Notes under the pieces: model-generated
What the model saw: the letters and a program-made list of their open reading frames with translations, nothing else
Told to the model about the DNA's origin: nothing
The model's database searches: none
Source: Pirellulales bacterium
GTDB lineage: Bacteria > Planctomycetota > Planctomycetia > Pirellulales > UBA1268
DNA length: 64,000 bases
Assembly: GCA_018401745.1 (NCBI GenBank)
Contig: JAGYJY010000006.1
Coordinates: 62,001-126,000, forward strand
Direction of reading: 5' to 3'
Shown: positions 41,977-51,700 of the stretch, one piece after another
How the letters are laid out: each line of letters starts with the position of its first letter
How positions within the stretch are numbered: position 1 is the first letter of the stretch
Program-made: the position numbers and the translations under genes

Positions 41977-43380
41977 TCACGCAAAAATGGCGGTGTGCAC
42001 CTTGCCGGCGACATCGGTGAGGCGGAAGTCGCGGCCGGCGTAGCGGTAGGTCAGCTGCTCATGGTCGATGCCGAGCAGGGCGAGCATCGTGGCGTGCACG
42101 TCGTGGATGTGCATCGCGTTTTCCGTGGCGTAGTAGCCGTAGTCGTCGGTGCTGCCGTAGCGGAAGCCACCGCGGACGCCGCCGCCAGCCATCCACATCG
42201 TGAAGCCTTCGGGGTTGTGGTCGCGGCCGTTGTCGGTCGCCTCAGCCACCGGCGTGCGGCCGAACTCGCCACCCCACAGCAGCAGCGTGTCTTCGAGCAG
42301 CCCGCGACGTTTCAGATCGGCCAAGAGCCCCGCAATCGGCTTGTCGACTTCTGCTGCCTTCTCGGCATGGCCCTCCCGCAGATTCGCATGCTGATCCCAC
42401 TGCACCTTGGAGTCGCTGTGGGTCACCTGGATAAACCGCACCCCCGCCTCGGCAAACCGCCGTGCCAGCAGGCACTGCCGGCCGAAGTCGTCGGTCACCG
42501 CGTCGCCGATGCCATAGAGGGCGAGCGTCTCGGCGGTCTCGCCCGAGAGGTCCTGAATCTCCGGCAGCTCAGTCTGCATGCGAAAGGCGAGCTCGAAGCT
42601 CTTCAGCTGGGCCTCCACCAATGGCTCAGCCGCTGCGCCGGCTTCGCCAGCGATATGGCTACCGGCAAGGTCCCGCAGCATCGCCAGCTGCCGCCGCTGC
42701 ACATTCGGCGAGAGCCGCGGGTTGGCGATGTATTTCACGGCTGCTTCGCTGGCCGGCCGCGACGCCACCCCCATCGGCACACCCTGGCACTCCGCCGGCA
42801 GGAAGGCGGCCCCCCAGTTGTTCACGCCCCCATGGGCGAGCGTCGGGCAGATGGTGAGAAAGCCTGGCAGGTTTTCATTCTCTGTGCCCAGGCCGTAGTT
42901 GACCCAGGCTCCCATCCCCGGCCGCACAAAGGTATCGCTGCCGGTGTGGAGCTTCAGCGCCGCCCCGCCGTGGGCGGCATTGGTGCCATGCACGCCGTGC
43001 AAGAAACAGATCTCGTCGACATGCCGGGCCACATGCGGGAAGAGCTCGCTCACCGGGCAGCCGCTCTGGCCATACTGCCGAAACGTCCAGGGGCTCTTCA
43101 GCAGCGTGCCGGTTTTGGCAAACTGCACCCGCGGCTTGGCAAACGGCAGCTCCTTGCCGTGATCGGCATCCAGCTTGGGCTTGGGATCGAAGGTGTCGAC
43201 CTGCGACGGCCCTCCCTTCATAAACATGAAAATCACGCGTCGAGCGCGGGCGGGAATCCGAAAGGACGCGGGCCCTTCCGCAGCCGTTGCGCGATTGAGC
43301 AGCGCTGAAGCTGCCAGCCAGCCAAAGCCCACGGCCGACTGCGAGAGTGCCTGCCGACGGCTCGTCATCTGCTGCCACAT
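41977..43380 (-). CDS. DUF1501 family exported protein
   Basis: This encodes 467 residues from the ATG at 43380, which has GGAGG 8 bases upstream; a GTG at 43413 would overlap the preceding gene's stop. A Tat-like leader (SRRQALSQSAVGFGWLAASA) is followed by MFMKGGPSQVDTFDPKPKLD, the family's opening motif. TGSDTFVRPGMGAWVNYGLG, VRFIQVTHSDSKVQWDQHAN, LLWGGEFGRTPVAEATDNGRDHNPEGF and a closing HIHDVHATMLALLGIDHEQL place it firmly. DUF1501 proteins have an alkaline-phosphatase-like fold and are nearly always partnered with DUF1549/DUF1553 proteins, as here. The substrate is unknown. Confidence 0.93.
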   Translation of the reverse strand: MWQQMTSRRQALSQSAVGFGWLAASALLNRATAAEGPASFRIPARARRVIFMFMKGGPSQVDTFDPKPKLDADHGKELPFAKPRVQFAKTGTLLKSPWTFRQYGQSGCPVSELFPHVARHVDEICFLHGVHGTNAAHGGAALKLHTGSDTFVRPGMGAWVNYGLGTENENLPGFLTICPTLAHGGVNNWGAAFLPAECQGVPMGVASRPASEAAVKYIANPRLSPNVQRRQLAMLRDLAGSHIAGEAGAAAEPLVEAQLKSFELAFRMQTELPEIQDLSGETAETLALYGIGDAVTDDFGRQCLLARRFAEAGVRFIQVTHSDSKVQWDQHANLREGHAEKAAEVDKPIAGLLADLKRRGLLEDTLLLWGGEFGRTPVAEATDNGRDHNPEGFTMWMAGGGVRGGFRYGSTDDYGYYATENAMHIHDVHATMLALLGIDHEQLTYRYAGRDFRLTDVAGKVHTAIFA

Positions 43381-43409
43381 CGCCTCACCCTCCACCTTGC
43401 CTGACTGGC

Positions 43410-45881
43410 TCACCGCACCACGAGAAACTGATCACTGACCAGCAATGTCTGCACAGCTGCCGCCCACGCCGCCTGCTCGGTGTCGACCAGCGGCCGCATC
43501 GTCGCGACCTGCTCAGCCAACCAGGCTCCCTCAGCGTTGCTTGGCAGTCGGCCGAGCACCCGACGAAACACCAGCCGCGTCTGCATGGCCGTGTCGCCAG
43601 GGGCTGCCGTCAGCACATCGCCGGCGATCTGCTCAGCAGCATCCATCGGCAGTTCGGCATTGAGCAGCCACAGAGCCTGTGAGGCGATCGTCGACGTGGC
43701 CCGGTTGCCGTCGGGCACCGCTCCATCGGTGCAGTCGAAGAGCCACAGGGCATCCTGAATGTGGTTGCGGATCACCGGCAGATAGATGCTCCGCCGCGGC
43801 ACGTCGTAGTCGGTCTCGTCTTTGCTCGTGTGGTCAAAGAGAAACTCCCGGTTGCCGACATGCAACAGCGAGCCGCCCATCGTGGCATCGAGCTGGCCCG
43901 AAACCGCAAGCATCGCATCGCGGACCGACTCTGCCTCCAGCCGCCGCACATCCGCCCGCCACCAGAGCCGGTTGTCGGGATCGTGCTCTCTTGCGGCAGC
44001 GGCCGTTGGGCTCGTGGCCGTGTCGCTCGAACGCTGCCAGGCATCGCTTGAGAGAATCAGCCGATGCAGGTGCTTCAGCGACCAACCCGATTCAATCAGC
44101 TCAGCTGCCAGCCAGTCGAGCAATGGCTGGTTGGTCGGCGGCTCGCCGGTGGTGCCGAAGTTGTCGGTTGATGGCACGATGCCGCGGCCGAAATGCCACC
44201 GCCACACGCGGTTGACAATCACACGAGCGGTGAGCGGATGCCGCGGATCGGTCAGCCACCTCGCCAGCTGCAGCCGCCCGCTGGCGTCTTCGGGAATCGC
44301 CACCGGCCCATCGAGCTCAAGCACTGTCGGAATCCCGCGGGGCACGGTGCGGCCGAGCGTGAGATGACTGCCGCGGAGGTGGATCGCCGCCACGACTGGC
44401 TCGGCCTCGGCCACGCCCATCGCTGAGGGCAGCTCCGGCAGCGCGGCCTCCAGCTGCTGCTGCTCGGCCCGCAGCGCAGCGAGCTTTTCTTTCGCCGCCT
44501 CGGGAAACGCATCTTCAACGATCTCGGCGGCTGCAGCAGCTTCTCCCCCGAGCCCAGACGACGCGAGCGACTCACGGGCTTCGCTGAGAAAGGCCTCCAC
44601 GGCGGCGGCAGCAGCGTCGATCTCAGCCTGGTGCGCAGCATGGGCTGCCTGCTCAGCAGGCGTGGCGATCAGGTTTTCATTCCACTTGGCAATCCGCGTC
44701 AGCGACTCCATCGTGCGAGTGCTCTGCAGGATGCCGGCCAGGCCGTAGTAGTCGGCCTGGCTGATCGGATCAAACTTGTGGTCGTGGCAGCGGGCGCAGC
44801 CAATGGCCAGGCCGAGAAAGGCCTTGCTGGTCGTGTCGATCTGCTCATCGATGATGTCCATCTGGAGCTTGGTCTCGTCACCCTCGGCGAGCACCTTCGG
44901 GCCGAGCACCAGGAAGCCGGTGGCGGTGAGCAGCTCGGCCTTTCGCTCAGGTGAGGTCGTGTCGTCGACCAGCAGATCGCCCGCGATCTGCTCCCGCACA
45001 AACGCATCAAACGGCTTGTCGGCGTTGAAGGCGGCAATCACATAGTCGCGATATCGCCAGGCGTTGCCATGGGCGACGTTCTCATCGAGGCCGTTGGAAT
45101 CGGCGTAGCGAACCACGTCGAGCCAGTGTCGGGCCCAGTGTTCGCCATAGTGCGGCGAGGCGAGCAGCTCATCGACCAGGGCAGCGAAGGCCGCTGGCGA
45201 CGGGTCGGCGACAAAGCGATCGCTCATGTCGGGCTCCGGCGGCAGCCCCGTGAGGTCAAATGCCAGCCGACGCACCAGCGTCGCAGGATCGCCAGCGGCA
45301 GTCGGCTTGAGGCCTGCAGCAGCCAGCGGCCCCCCCAGGAACCGATCGATCGGATGCCCCGCAGGCTGCTCTGGCAGCGGCGGCCGCTCCAGCGGTGCCA
45401 GCGCCCAGTGGTCGCGGGCTCGCGGGCTCGCATGCTCGGGCTCCACCGGCACGATCGCGCCATCGGGATGCGGGGCCCCCGCATCGACCCAGGCAGCGAG
45501 CAACGCCACCTCCTCGTCCGAGAGCGGGCCATCCGGAGGCATTGCCAGCTGCTCATCCACCCGACGCACCGCCTGCACCAGCAGGCTCGTCTCAGCCGAC
45601 CCAGGCACGAGCACCGGCCCGGTGCCGCCTCCGGCAGCCAGCCCCTCGCGAGAATCGAGCCTCAGGCTCGCCTCCTGCGTCTCGGCCCCATGGCACTCCT
45701 GGCAGCGGGCGGCCAACAGCGGCCCCACCCGCTCAGCGAAGGTCATAGCGGTGACTGCCACCGGCGGCGATGCTGCCGCTGCAGGGCACTGGCTGCAGAC
45801 AAGCCCCGCAAGCCCTACCAGGGCACCTGCATGCAGCCACTCTCGGCCACACAACAGATCGTGAACAATGAGACGAGCCAC
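43410..45881 (-). CDS. Planctomycete cytochrome c / DUF1549 / DUF1553 protein
   Basis: This encodes 823 residues. A leader is followed by a PSCyt1 heme domain with CQECHGAETQEASLRLDSRE (about 60-80) and AMPPDGPLSDEEVALLAAWV, where Met is the likely axial ligand. DUF1549 follows: PIDRFLGGPLAAAGLKPTA, RRLAFDLTGLPPEPD, HWARHWLDVVRYADSNGLDE. DUF1553 fills the C-terminal third: GRLQLARWLTDPRHPLTARV, NRVWRWHFGRGIV and LRVSG-type relatives ending RVLGRLPSNAEGAWLAEQV. These proteins are abundant in planctomycetes, probably as periplasmic heme enzymes in polymer breakdown. It is the first gene of the minus-strand group with DUF1501 and the sulfatase. Confidence 0.93.
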   Translation of the reverse strand: MARLIVHDLLCGREWLHAGALVGLAGLVCSQCPAAAASPPVAVTAMTFAERVGPLLAARCQECHGAETQEASLRLDSREGLAAGGGTGPVLVPGSAETSLLVQAVRRVDEQLAMPPDGPLSDEEVALLAAWVDAGAPHPDGAIVPVEPEHASPRARDHWALAPLERPPLPEQPAGHPIDRFLGGPLAAAGLKPTAAGDPATLVRRLAFDLTGLPPEPDMSDRFVADPSPAAFAALVDELLASPHYGEHWARHWLDVVRYADSNGLDENVAHGNAWRYRDYVIAAFNADKPFDAFVREQIAGDLLVDDTTSPERKAELLTATGFLVLGPKVLAEGDETKLQMDIIDEQIDTTSKAFLGLAIGCARCHDHKFDPISQADYYGLAGILQSTRTMESLTRIAKWNENLIATPAEQAAHAAHQAEIDAAAAAVEAFLSEARESLASSGLGGEAAAAAEIVEDAFPEAAKEKLAALRAEQQQLEAALPELPSAMGVAEAEPVVAAIHLRGSHLTLGRTVPRGIPTVLELDGPVAIPEDASGRLQLARWLTDPRHPLTARVIVNRVWRWHFGRGIVPSTDNFGTTGEPPTNQPLLDWLAAELIESGWSLKHLHRLILSSDAWQRSSDTATSPTAAAAREHDPDNRLWWRADVRRLEAESVRDAMLAVSGQLDATMGGSLLHVGNREFLFDHTSKDETDYDVPRRSIYLPVIRNHIQDALWLFDCTDGAVPDGNRATSTIASQALWLLNAELPMDAAEQIAGDVLTAAPGDTAMQTRLVFRRVLGRLPSNAEGAWLAEQVATMRPLVDTEQAAWAAAVQTLLVSDQFLVVR

Positions 45882-45970
45882 GACGCTTCACTCCTCCTGG
45901 AGCCTTCGCCCTCGGGGCAATCCCCGAGACGTCATCTCCATGAGTGTATCAGCCGAGGCTCCCCGCTTCC

Positions 45971-46960
45971 CTACGGAAGCGTGACCGGATCTCCGTCATT
46001 GGTCAGGCTTGCTGCACGGAAGATCCGGCCTTCCACGTCAAAGTTCACCAGCCGCACCGCGCCATCGGCCATGCAGAACGCCGCTCCACCGGAGTGTGAC
46101 GAGCCGAAGTAGGGATGCCACTGCCCCCAGTTGTTGCCACCTTCGTCGCGGACCGTGATCCACCGCCCACCCTCGCGGTGAGGGGCCTTCATGTCGGGCA
46201 GCGGTGGCAATCCGTAGGTGTTGCCGTTGGACAGCATCCCACCGCCATGCCGAACAGAATCGGTATCCCATCCGTTGTTGTTCCACATCTCGTTGTCGCC
46301 GCCATCCGTGCCAAACTCATCAGGATGCAGGGCTTTTTCACCAACAAGCAGGGTTTTCGAGGAGCCGTCGCGAATCCGCTCGATCGTCACGGTGTCGGTT
46401 CCACCCCGCACGACCGTACCTTTCGTGCCGGTGCTGCTGCCACTTTGAATCGATCCCGGTTCGCGCTGCCCTGCATTACCGACATAGTCGCTGCGGTAAA
46501 ACTTGCCGCTGCCATACGCCGCGGGCGCCCGTCGCGTCGGGCAGTAATACATGGCCACGGCCTGCTGGGCGACGAGGTTTTCCTTCGGGTGATACCGGCC
46601 CAGGTCGGGCGGAGTCGGATCTTCCGCGGCCGGGGCGAGGTTGTAGATGCCCGACTCTTCCATGTAGGGGAGGATCTGAAAACACCAGTTCCAGCCGCTC
46701 ACCGTCCGCGACCGACAGCACGCATAACTGTCGAGCCGCTCATCGCCGTCACGCGAGCCGTTGGGAAGCTGGCCATTGGCATCTTGATAGTTGTGGAAGG
46801 CAAGGCCGATCTGCTTAAGGTTGTTCAGGCACTGCGTCCGTCGAGCCGCCTCCCGCGCCGACTGAACAGCGGGAAGGAGCAGACCAACCAACACCCCAAT
46901 GATGGCGATCACCACCAGCAGTTCCACAAGAGTAAACCCGGACCGGCTGCGACTCTTCAT
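45971..46960 (-). CDS. DUF1559 pseudopilin-like protein, copy 2
   Basis: This encodes 329 residues. The ATG at 46960 has GGGAGAG 7 bases upstream. The N-terminus is a type IV prepilin leader: cleavage is expected at G8-F9 in [20 protein letters not shown], with Glu5 of the mature helix. The DUF1559 body includes [35 protein letters not shown] and the C-terminal [20 protein letters not shown] with RLVNFDVE. It closely resembles the gene at 47231-48271. The family is expanded in planctomycetes, is presumably handled by a type II secretion/pilus system, and has an unknown role. Confidence 0.93.
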   Translation of the reverse strand: MKSRSRSGFTLVELLVVIAIIGVLVGLLLPAVQSAREAARRTQCLNNLKQIGLAFHNYQDANGQLPNGSRDGDERLDSYACCRSRTVSGWNWCFQILPYMEESGIYNLAPAAEDPTPPDLGRYHPKENLVAQQAVAMYYCPTRRAPAAYGSGKFYRSDYVGNAGQREPGSIQSGSSTGTKGTVVRGGTDTVTIERIRDGSSKTLLVGEKALHPDEFGTDGGDNEMWNNNGWDTDSVRHGGGMLSNGNTYGLPPLPDMKAPHREGGRWITVRDEGGNNWGQWHPYFGSSHSGGAAFCMADGAVRLVNFDVEGRIFRAASLTNDGDPVTLP

Positions 46961-47021
46961 CGATACACTCTCCCGCATGCTTCGTTGTCTTCATAAACTC
47001 GCTACCAGACGCCCATAACCA

Positions 47022-47168
47022 TCACTGCTCGGATTCGGCCTGCTCGACGGCAGCCTGCTCCGCCTCAATCGCAGCCTCGGTCTCTGCATTGAGTTCCGGC
47101 GGCTCGGGAACACTCGAACTACACCCTGCTACCACCGCGACCAACGCCAACAAAATCACTCGAAGCAT
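47022..47168 (-). CDS. Small lipoprotein, 48 residues
   Basis: From the ATG at 47168 the protein reads MLRVILLALVAVVAGCSSSV: a short signal peptide with lipobox VAGC, then about 30 acidic residues (PELNAETEAAIEAEQAAVE) that look helical. GAGAG/TGAG sequence precedes the start. It lies between two DUF1559 genes with near-equal gaps of 62 and 61 bases, so all three are probably one transcript. Planctomycetes often have a tiny lipoprotein beside DUF1559 genes. Its role is unknown; outer- or inner-membrane anchoring by lipidation is inferred. Confidence 0.75.
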   Translation of the reverse strand: MLRVILLALVAVVAGCSSSVPEPPELNAETEAAIEAEQAAVEQAESEQ

Positions 47169-47230
47169 CTCAGTTCTCTCTCTGAATTCATGCGTCAGAC
47201 CAACCAAGCCCCACGCGAGGCTCATCACAC

Positions 47231-48271
47231 CTACGGCAGCTCAAACGGCTCCCCATCGTTGGACAGACTCGCCCGCCGAAACACCAACTGATCGACATCG
47301 AATCCGATCAGCCGCACCGATCCATCGGCCATCACAAAGTTCGCGCCAACTCCGTGCGCGGAGCCAAAATAGGGATGCCACCTGCCCCAGTTGATACCGC
47401 CTGCATCACGGTAACTCGTCCAACGCCCGCCCACAGGATGCGGGGCCTTCATGTCTGGAATCGGCGGGATTCCATAGGTGTTGCCGTTTGAGAGCACGCC
47501 CGCACCGAACCGGATCACGCACTCATCCCAGCCAGCATTGCTCCACATCTCGTTGTCGCCGCCGTCGATCCCAAACGCATCGGGATGCAGGGCTTTTTCG
47601 CCGATCATGATCGTCTTCGACGATCCATCTCGAAGCCGCTCAATGCTGGTGGAAGCACGGTCCGTCTGAATAATCACGCCCTTGAGACCGCTGCTATCGG
47701 TGTCTCGCAGGTTGCCAAGGCCCCGCTGCCCCGCGTTACCGGCGTAGTCGGTCCGATGAAACTTGCCGCTTCCATATCCCTTCGGCTCCCGGCGACTTGG
47801 GCAGTAGAGGCCGACGATCGCCTGCTGCCCTACGATGTTTTCCTTCGGGTGGTAGCTGCGCGCATTCGGCACCTGCGAGTCCTCCGCAGCCGACGCGAGG
47901 TTGTAGACGCCCGATTCCTCCATATAGGGCAGGAGCTGATAGCACCAGGTCCAGCCGTGAACGGTTGTGCTCCGACAGCAGGCCGTGAATGAGCTGATGC
48001 GGTGATCACCGTCTCGGGCTCCGTTGGGCAGCTGGCCATTGGTGTCCTGGTAGTTGTGGCAGGCCAACCCCAGCTGCTTGAGATTGTTGGTGCACTGCGT
48101 CCGCTTGGCGGCCTCGCGTGCCGACTGCACCGCTGGGAGGAGCAGCCCGACCAGCACCCCGATGATGGCGATCACCACCAGCAGCTCGACAAGCGTGAAC
48201 GCTCGACGACCACAGCAACGGTGACGACGGAGAAGCCGGCCGCAGCCAAGCTCACTGCAAACCATATCCAT
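47231..48271 (-). CDS. DUF1559 pseudopilin-like protein, copy 1
   Basis: This encodes 346 residues. AAGGA lies about 7 bases before the ATG at 48271. A leader of 23 residues with two Cys-rich stretches (CGRLLRRHRCCGRR) precedes [20 protein letters not shown]; the residue before the Phe is Ala rather than the usual Gly, though Ala is tolerated by some prepilin peptidases. The body parallels copy 2 (CHNYQDTNGQLPNGARDGDH, HPYFGSAHGVGANFVMADGS, ending RASLSNDGEPFELP). The two are clear paralogues flanking a small lipoprotein. It is divergent from the giant surface-protein gene. Confidence 0.92.
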   Translation of the reverse strand: MDMVCSELGCGRLLRRHRCCGRRAFTLVELLVVIAIIGVLVGLLLPAVQSAREAAKRTQCTNNLKQLGLACHNYQDTNGQLPNGARDGDHRISSFTACCRSTTVHGWTWCYQLLPYMEESGVYNLASAAEDSQVPNARSYHPKENIVGQQAIVGLYCPSRREPKGYGSGKFHRTDYAGNAGQRGLGNLRDTDSSGLKGVIIQTDRASTSIERLRDGSSKTIMIGEKALHPDAFGIDGGDNEMWSNAGWDECVIRFGAGVLSNGNTYGIPPIPDMKAPHPVGGRWTSYRDAGGINWGRWHPYFGSAHGVGANFVMADGSVRLIGFDVDQLVFRRASLSNDGEPFELP

Positions 48272-48483
48272 TCGCGTTTCCTTACAGAACAGGCGAGAAG
48301 GTGGGCGAGCGATCGACTGATCGCACGGGCGGCAATGCCATTGGCATCACCCTGCGTACAGCCTAGAGATTCGCGCAAGCATTTGGTGTCGGTTTCATGA
48401 GAACTTCGTGAACCGCAGCACGCTGTCTTGGCAGAGCCATCTCAAGGCGGCACGGGCGTTGTGGGCCTGCCCCCGCAGCCCCA
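48272..48483. promoter_or_regulatory. Upstream region of the DUF1559 operon with two palindromes
   Basis: This is the left part of a 497-base divergent gap. It contains GCGATC-gact-GATCGC (48309-48324) and ATGCCA-t-TGGCAT (48335-48347), both perfect inverted repeats of operator size. I see no convincing -10/-35 pair and no gene. Confidence 0.35.
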
Positions 48484-48587
48484 CACATTGTGAGCGCGAA
48501 CACACATTGTGAGGGCGAACACACACTGTGAGCGAGACTTTACATTGTGAGCGGCTGCACACAGTGTAAAGGCGCCCTCACACTGTT
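48484..48587 (+). repeat. Six 9-bp palindromic cores at exact 19-bp spacing (CRP-like operator array)
   Basis: Cores start at 48484, 48503, 48522, 48541, 48560 and 48579: CACATTGTG, CACATTGTG, CACACTGTG, TACATTGTG, CACAGTGTA, CACACTGTT. The period is 19 bases throughout. The first two 19-mers differ at one base, and the copies decay to the right. Between cores the sequence also reads TGTGA-N6-ACACA twice and TGTGA-N6-GCACA once, close to the CRP/FNR-family site TGTGA-N6-TCACA. A weak promoter follows at 48606-48633. Confidence 0.8.
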
Positions 48588-48605
48588 AAATCTCTTCGAG
48601 GCTGC

Positions 48606-48633
48606 TTGGGCTCGACCCACGGCGCGATATAAA
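48606..48633 (+). promoter_or_regulatory. Candidate promoter of the giant surface-protein gene
   Basis: TTGGGC (48606-48611), a 16-base spacer and TATAAA (48628-48633) give a poor -35 and good -10. A start near 48640 would leave a leader of about 130 bases and put the last repeat core at about -57, a usual position for a CRP-type activator. A weak -35 fits activator dependence. Confidence 0.4.
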
Positions 48634-48768
48634 CCGGCCACATGCTGCCGCTCGCCGACCTGCCCTGACGTGCGGACGGTCGCCTCGGCACATTGCCGTT
48701 TACGTCGGTGTTTCGCACCTCCACCACGATTCCGCAGCCCGCAACTCTGATTCTCGCAAGGAGACTCC

Positions 48769-51700
48769 ATGTCGCTGTCGCCCTTCTCGTCCAAGCGAAC
48801 CCGTAAGAGCAACACCCGACGTTCCGCCGCCCGTCGCAGCCGTCGGCCCCAGGGCATGGAGCCGCTTGAGCCGAGAAGGCTGCTGGCCGTGACGGCAGTG
48901 GCGGACTTCGAGACCGTGCTCGACAGTGGCTCGGCCGTCGTCCTTGAGGTGCTCGCCAACGACATCGACACGAGCGATCTCCGCGGACAGTCGGTCAGCG
49001 CGGGCAACCTCACCGTCGACGGCAGCTCAGCCTGGAGCTTCGCGGAAACCGGGGCTGCTCCGAACAATCTGACCACCACCACGGTTAACACCGGTGACGT
49101 CAACATCCAGTTGGATGGGGCGGATATCGACCCCTCTTCGGGCGTGACCCTTGCGACCGTCCGCCAGAATCTCGCCAGCGAGTACCGGGTGATCGAGGCC
49201 TATCCCAGCGGAGCAGCCACCTGGCTGAGCATGCAGAAGCAGTCGGCCAACACCGAGGCCGATGTCGACGCCGGGGTGGTGAACTTTCCCTTCGCGGCCG
49301 GCTGGATTGGCGGAAACGTGGACCCGAGCGGCGTCCTGCTCTCAGGCAACGGCCTCTCCGCAAGCGACGTCAGCCAGACCGGCGGCGGCCGCTATCAGGT
49401 GCAGATTCCCGGCGTGAGCGACTCCTTCACCGACGGCTATCTGTTCGTGATTGGTGCTTCCAATGAAGACAACTTCGCCTCCGCCCGGCCGCTCGGCGGC
49501 AACGCCTGGGAGATCTCGGTCCGAGACAACACCGCAGACCTGCTCGACGGCGAAAACGACGATTTCAGCTTTGTCTACATCCCGCGGAATGCCCCCGGGC
49601 TCGTGGCGGGCCGCGTCGACGCCGCCTACAGCATCAGCAATCCAGTGAGCGACGCCGTGGGCGAGTTCACCGTTGCCAAAGAAGGCCCAGGCACCTGGCG
49701 ACTGAACGTTGCCGGGGGCAGCCCTGCCCTTGGCATGCTGCTGCTCGGGAGTGCGGTCGACAACGGCGTTGCCCCTGAAGACGATTTCTTCAGCTATGAG
49801 CCCGCAGGCGATGGCTTCGTGATCAAGGCCCGCGATCAGGACGGCGGCCAGCTTGTCGACGCCGACTTCCAGTTTGCCTATGTGCCCTTCACCAACGCGC
49901 TGCAGCCCACGCTGACGCTCTCGATTTCTGCTGCCGACGCTGCAACCGCTGAGAGCGGCCTGCCGATCACGATCAATCCCGACAACACGATCTCGATCGA
50001 CACGAGCTCGCTCAGCCTGACCGCGCCGCAGACCGAGACGTTCAGCTACACCGTCACCGACGGCACGGAAACCTCCACGGCCACGGCCAGCGTCACGCTC
50101 CTCCCCACCAGCGGTGCCACGACCACGAGCCAGGTGTTTGGCGAAAACGAGACGGCCACCATCGATCTTTCGAAGATCTTCACAGCGGGCACCGGCCCCT
50201 ACACCTACGCCGCGAGCGACTCCCGCATCGTTGCCGCGACCTTTTCCGGTGACACGCTGACGCTGGCCTCCAACAACAACGCGTTCGGCTTCGACACCGT
50301 CACGATCACGGCAACCGACAGCACCAGCGCGACGTTCGTGACCGCCTTTGAGGTCAACATCTTGCCGGATGTGACCGACACCGATGCGCCGATTGCCGGC
50401 GACGACTCCGCTTCCACGCTGTCGTTTGAGACGGTCGACATCGATGTGCTCGGCAACGATTACCATCCCAACGGCGTCGCCTACGACGTCGCCGCGGCCA
50501 ACATCGACGTCGACATCAGTTCGACCTGGACGGTCACCAACACCGGGGCGGCGCCCAACGACATGGTGATCACGAGCCCCGCCAACCGGGGCGACAATGA
50601 GGTTGGGCTCGGCGGCACGAAGCTCTATCCGTCCACAGGCGTGCTCCTCGGCACCGTCCGCGACAACACCGATCCCTACGGCACGGTCAACACGCATCCC
50701 CACTGGGGCTCCTACGGGTTTTCCACGGAGCGCGGAGCGGGGGGCAATGCGGAGGCCGACTTTCCGCTCGCCGCCGCCTTCTTCCCGTTTGCCGACGGCT
50801 GGACCTCAGGTCAGGTTGACGCTGCGGGCACGCTCACCCACGGGGTCGGCGTGGCCCAGTCAAACATCACCAAGCTTCGCGACGGCATGTTCGCGATCAC
50901 GCTTCCCGAGGTGACCGACGCTGCCACCGACGGCTTCCTGTTTGCGATCTGCCACAACAACGACGACAACGCCTACTCCGTGCTGCCGGTTGCCGGCACC
51001 AACACCTGGATCTACCGGCAGACCGACAACGACGCCGACACCTTTGAGAACGACAAGTTTGCCTTCGTCTATGTGCCGGCCGACACCCCCGAGCTTGTCG
51101 CCGGTCGTTTTGATGCCACCGGCAGCCAGCTTCAGAAGGTGGAAACCGGCGCCGGCTACTCGCTCACGCAGGAGGCCGCCGGCACCTACCGGCTTTCCAT
51201 CACCGGCTTCACGCCGACCGACGGGTCCCTGCTCGTGCTCGGGAGTGGCGCCGACGCCTCCAGCGGCAACCCCGACAACATCATCACGAGCTACATCGCC
51301 GACGGCAACGACTTCCTGATCTTCACGCGGCAGACGGTCGACTTCGCACTGGTCGACGCGGAGTTTCAGTTTGTCTTCACGCCGTTTGCCAATCCGCTGA
51401 GCTTCAACCGCAACGTCGCCTTCAGCGTGACCGCGTTTGAGGCCGCCAGCGCCGAGGGAGCGACGATCTCGCAAAACCCCGACGGCACCTTCCGCTACGA
51501 CCCCAGCACGAGCACCTCGATCCAGGCCCTGACGCCTGGCTCGTCGCTGAGCGACACCTTCACCTACACGATCACCGACGCCGCAGGGGAGGCAGCGACC
51601 GGGACCGTGACCGTGACCGTGCGTGCGCCCGAGGTCGACGCCATCGACGACACGTTCTGGATTTCACAGAGCACGATCCTGAATGTCACCGCCAACGACA

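Noticed and set aside
48484..48587. CRISPR array
   Set aside because: The repeats are only 9 bp with 10-bp gaps that are themselves similar; there are no cas genes, and the repeats are palindromic operator-like sites.
49342..50703. 453-residue minus-strand frame, and a similar one at 55543-56688
   Set aside because: Both are shadows of the giant repeat gene. They resemble each other only because the plus-strand repeats do.
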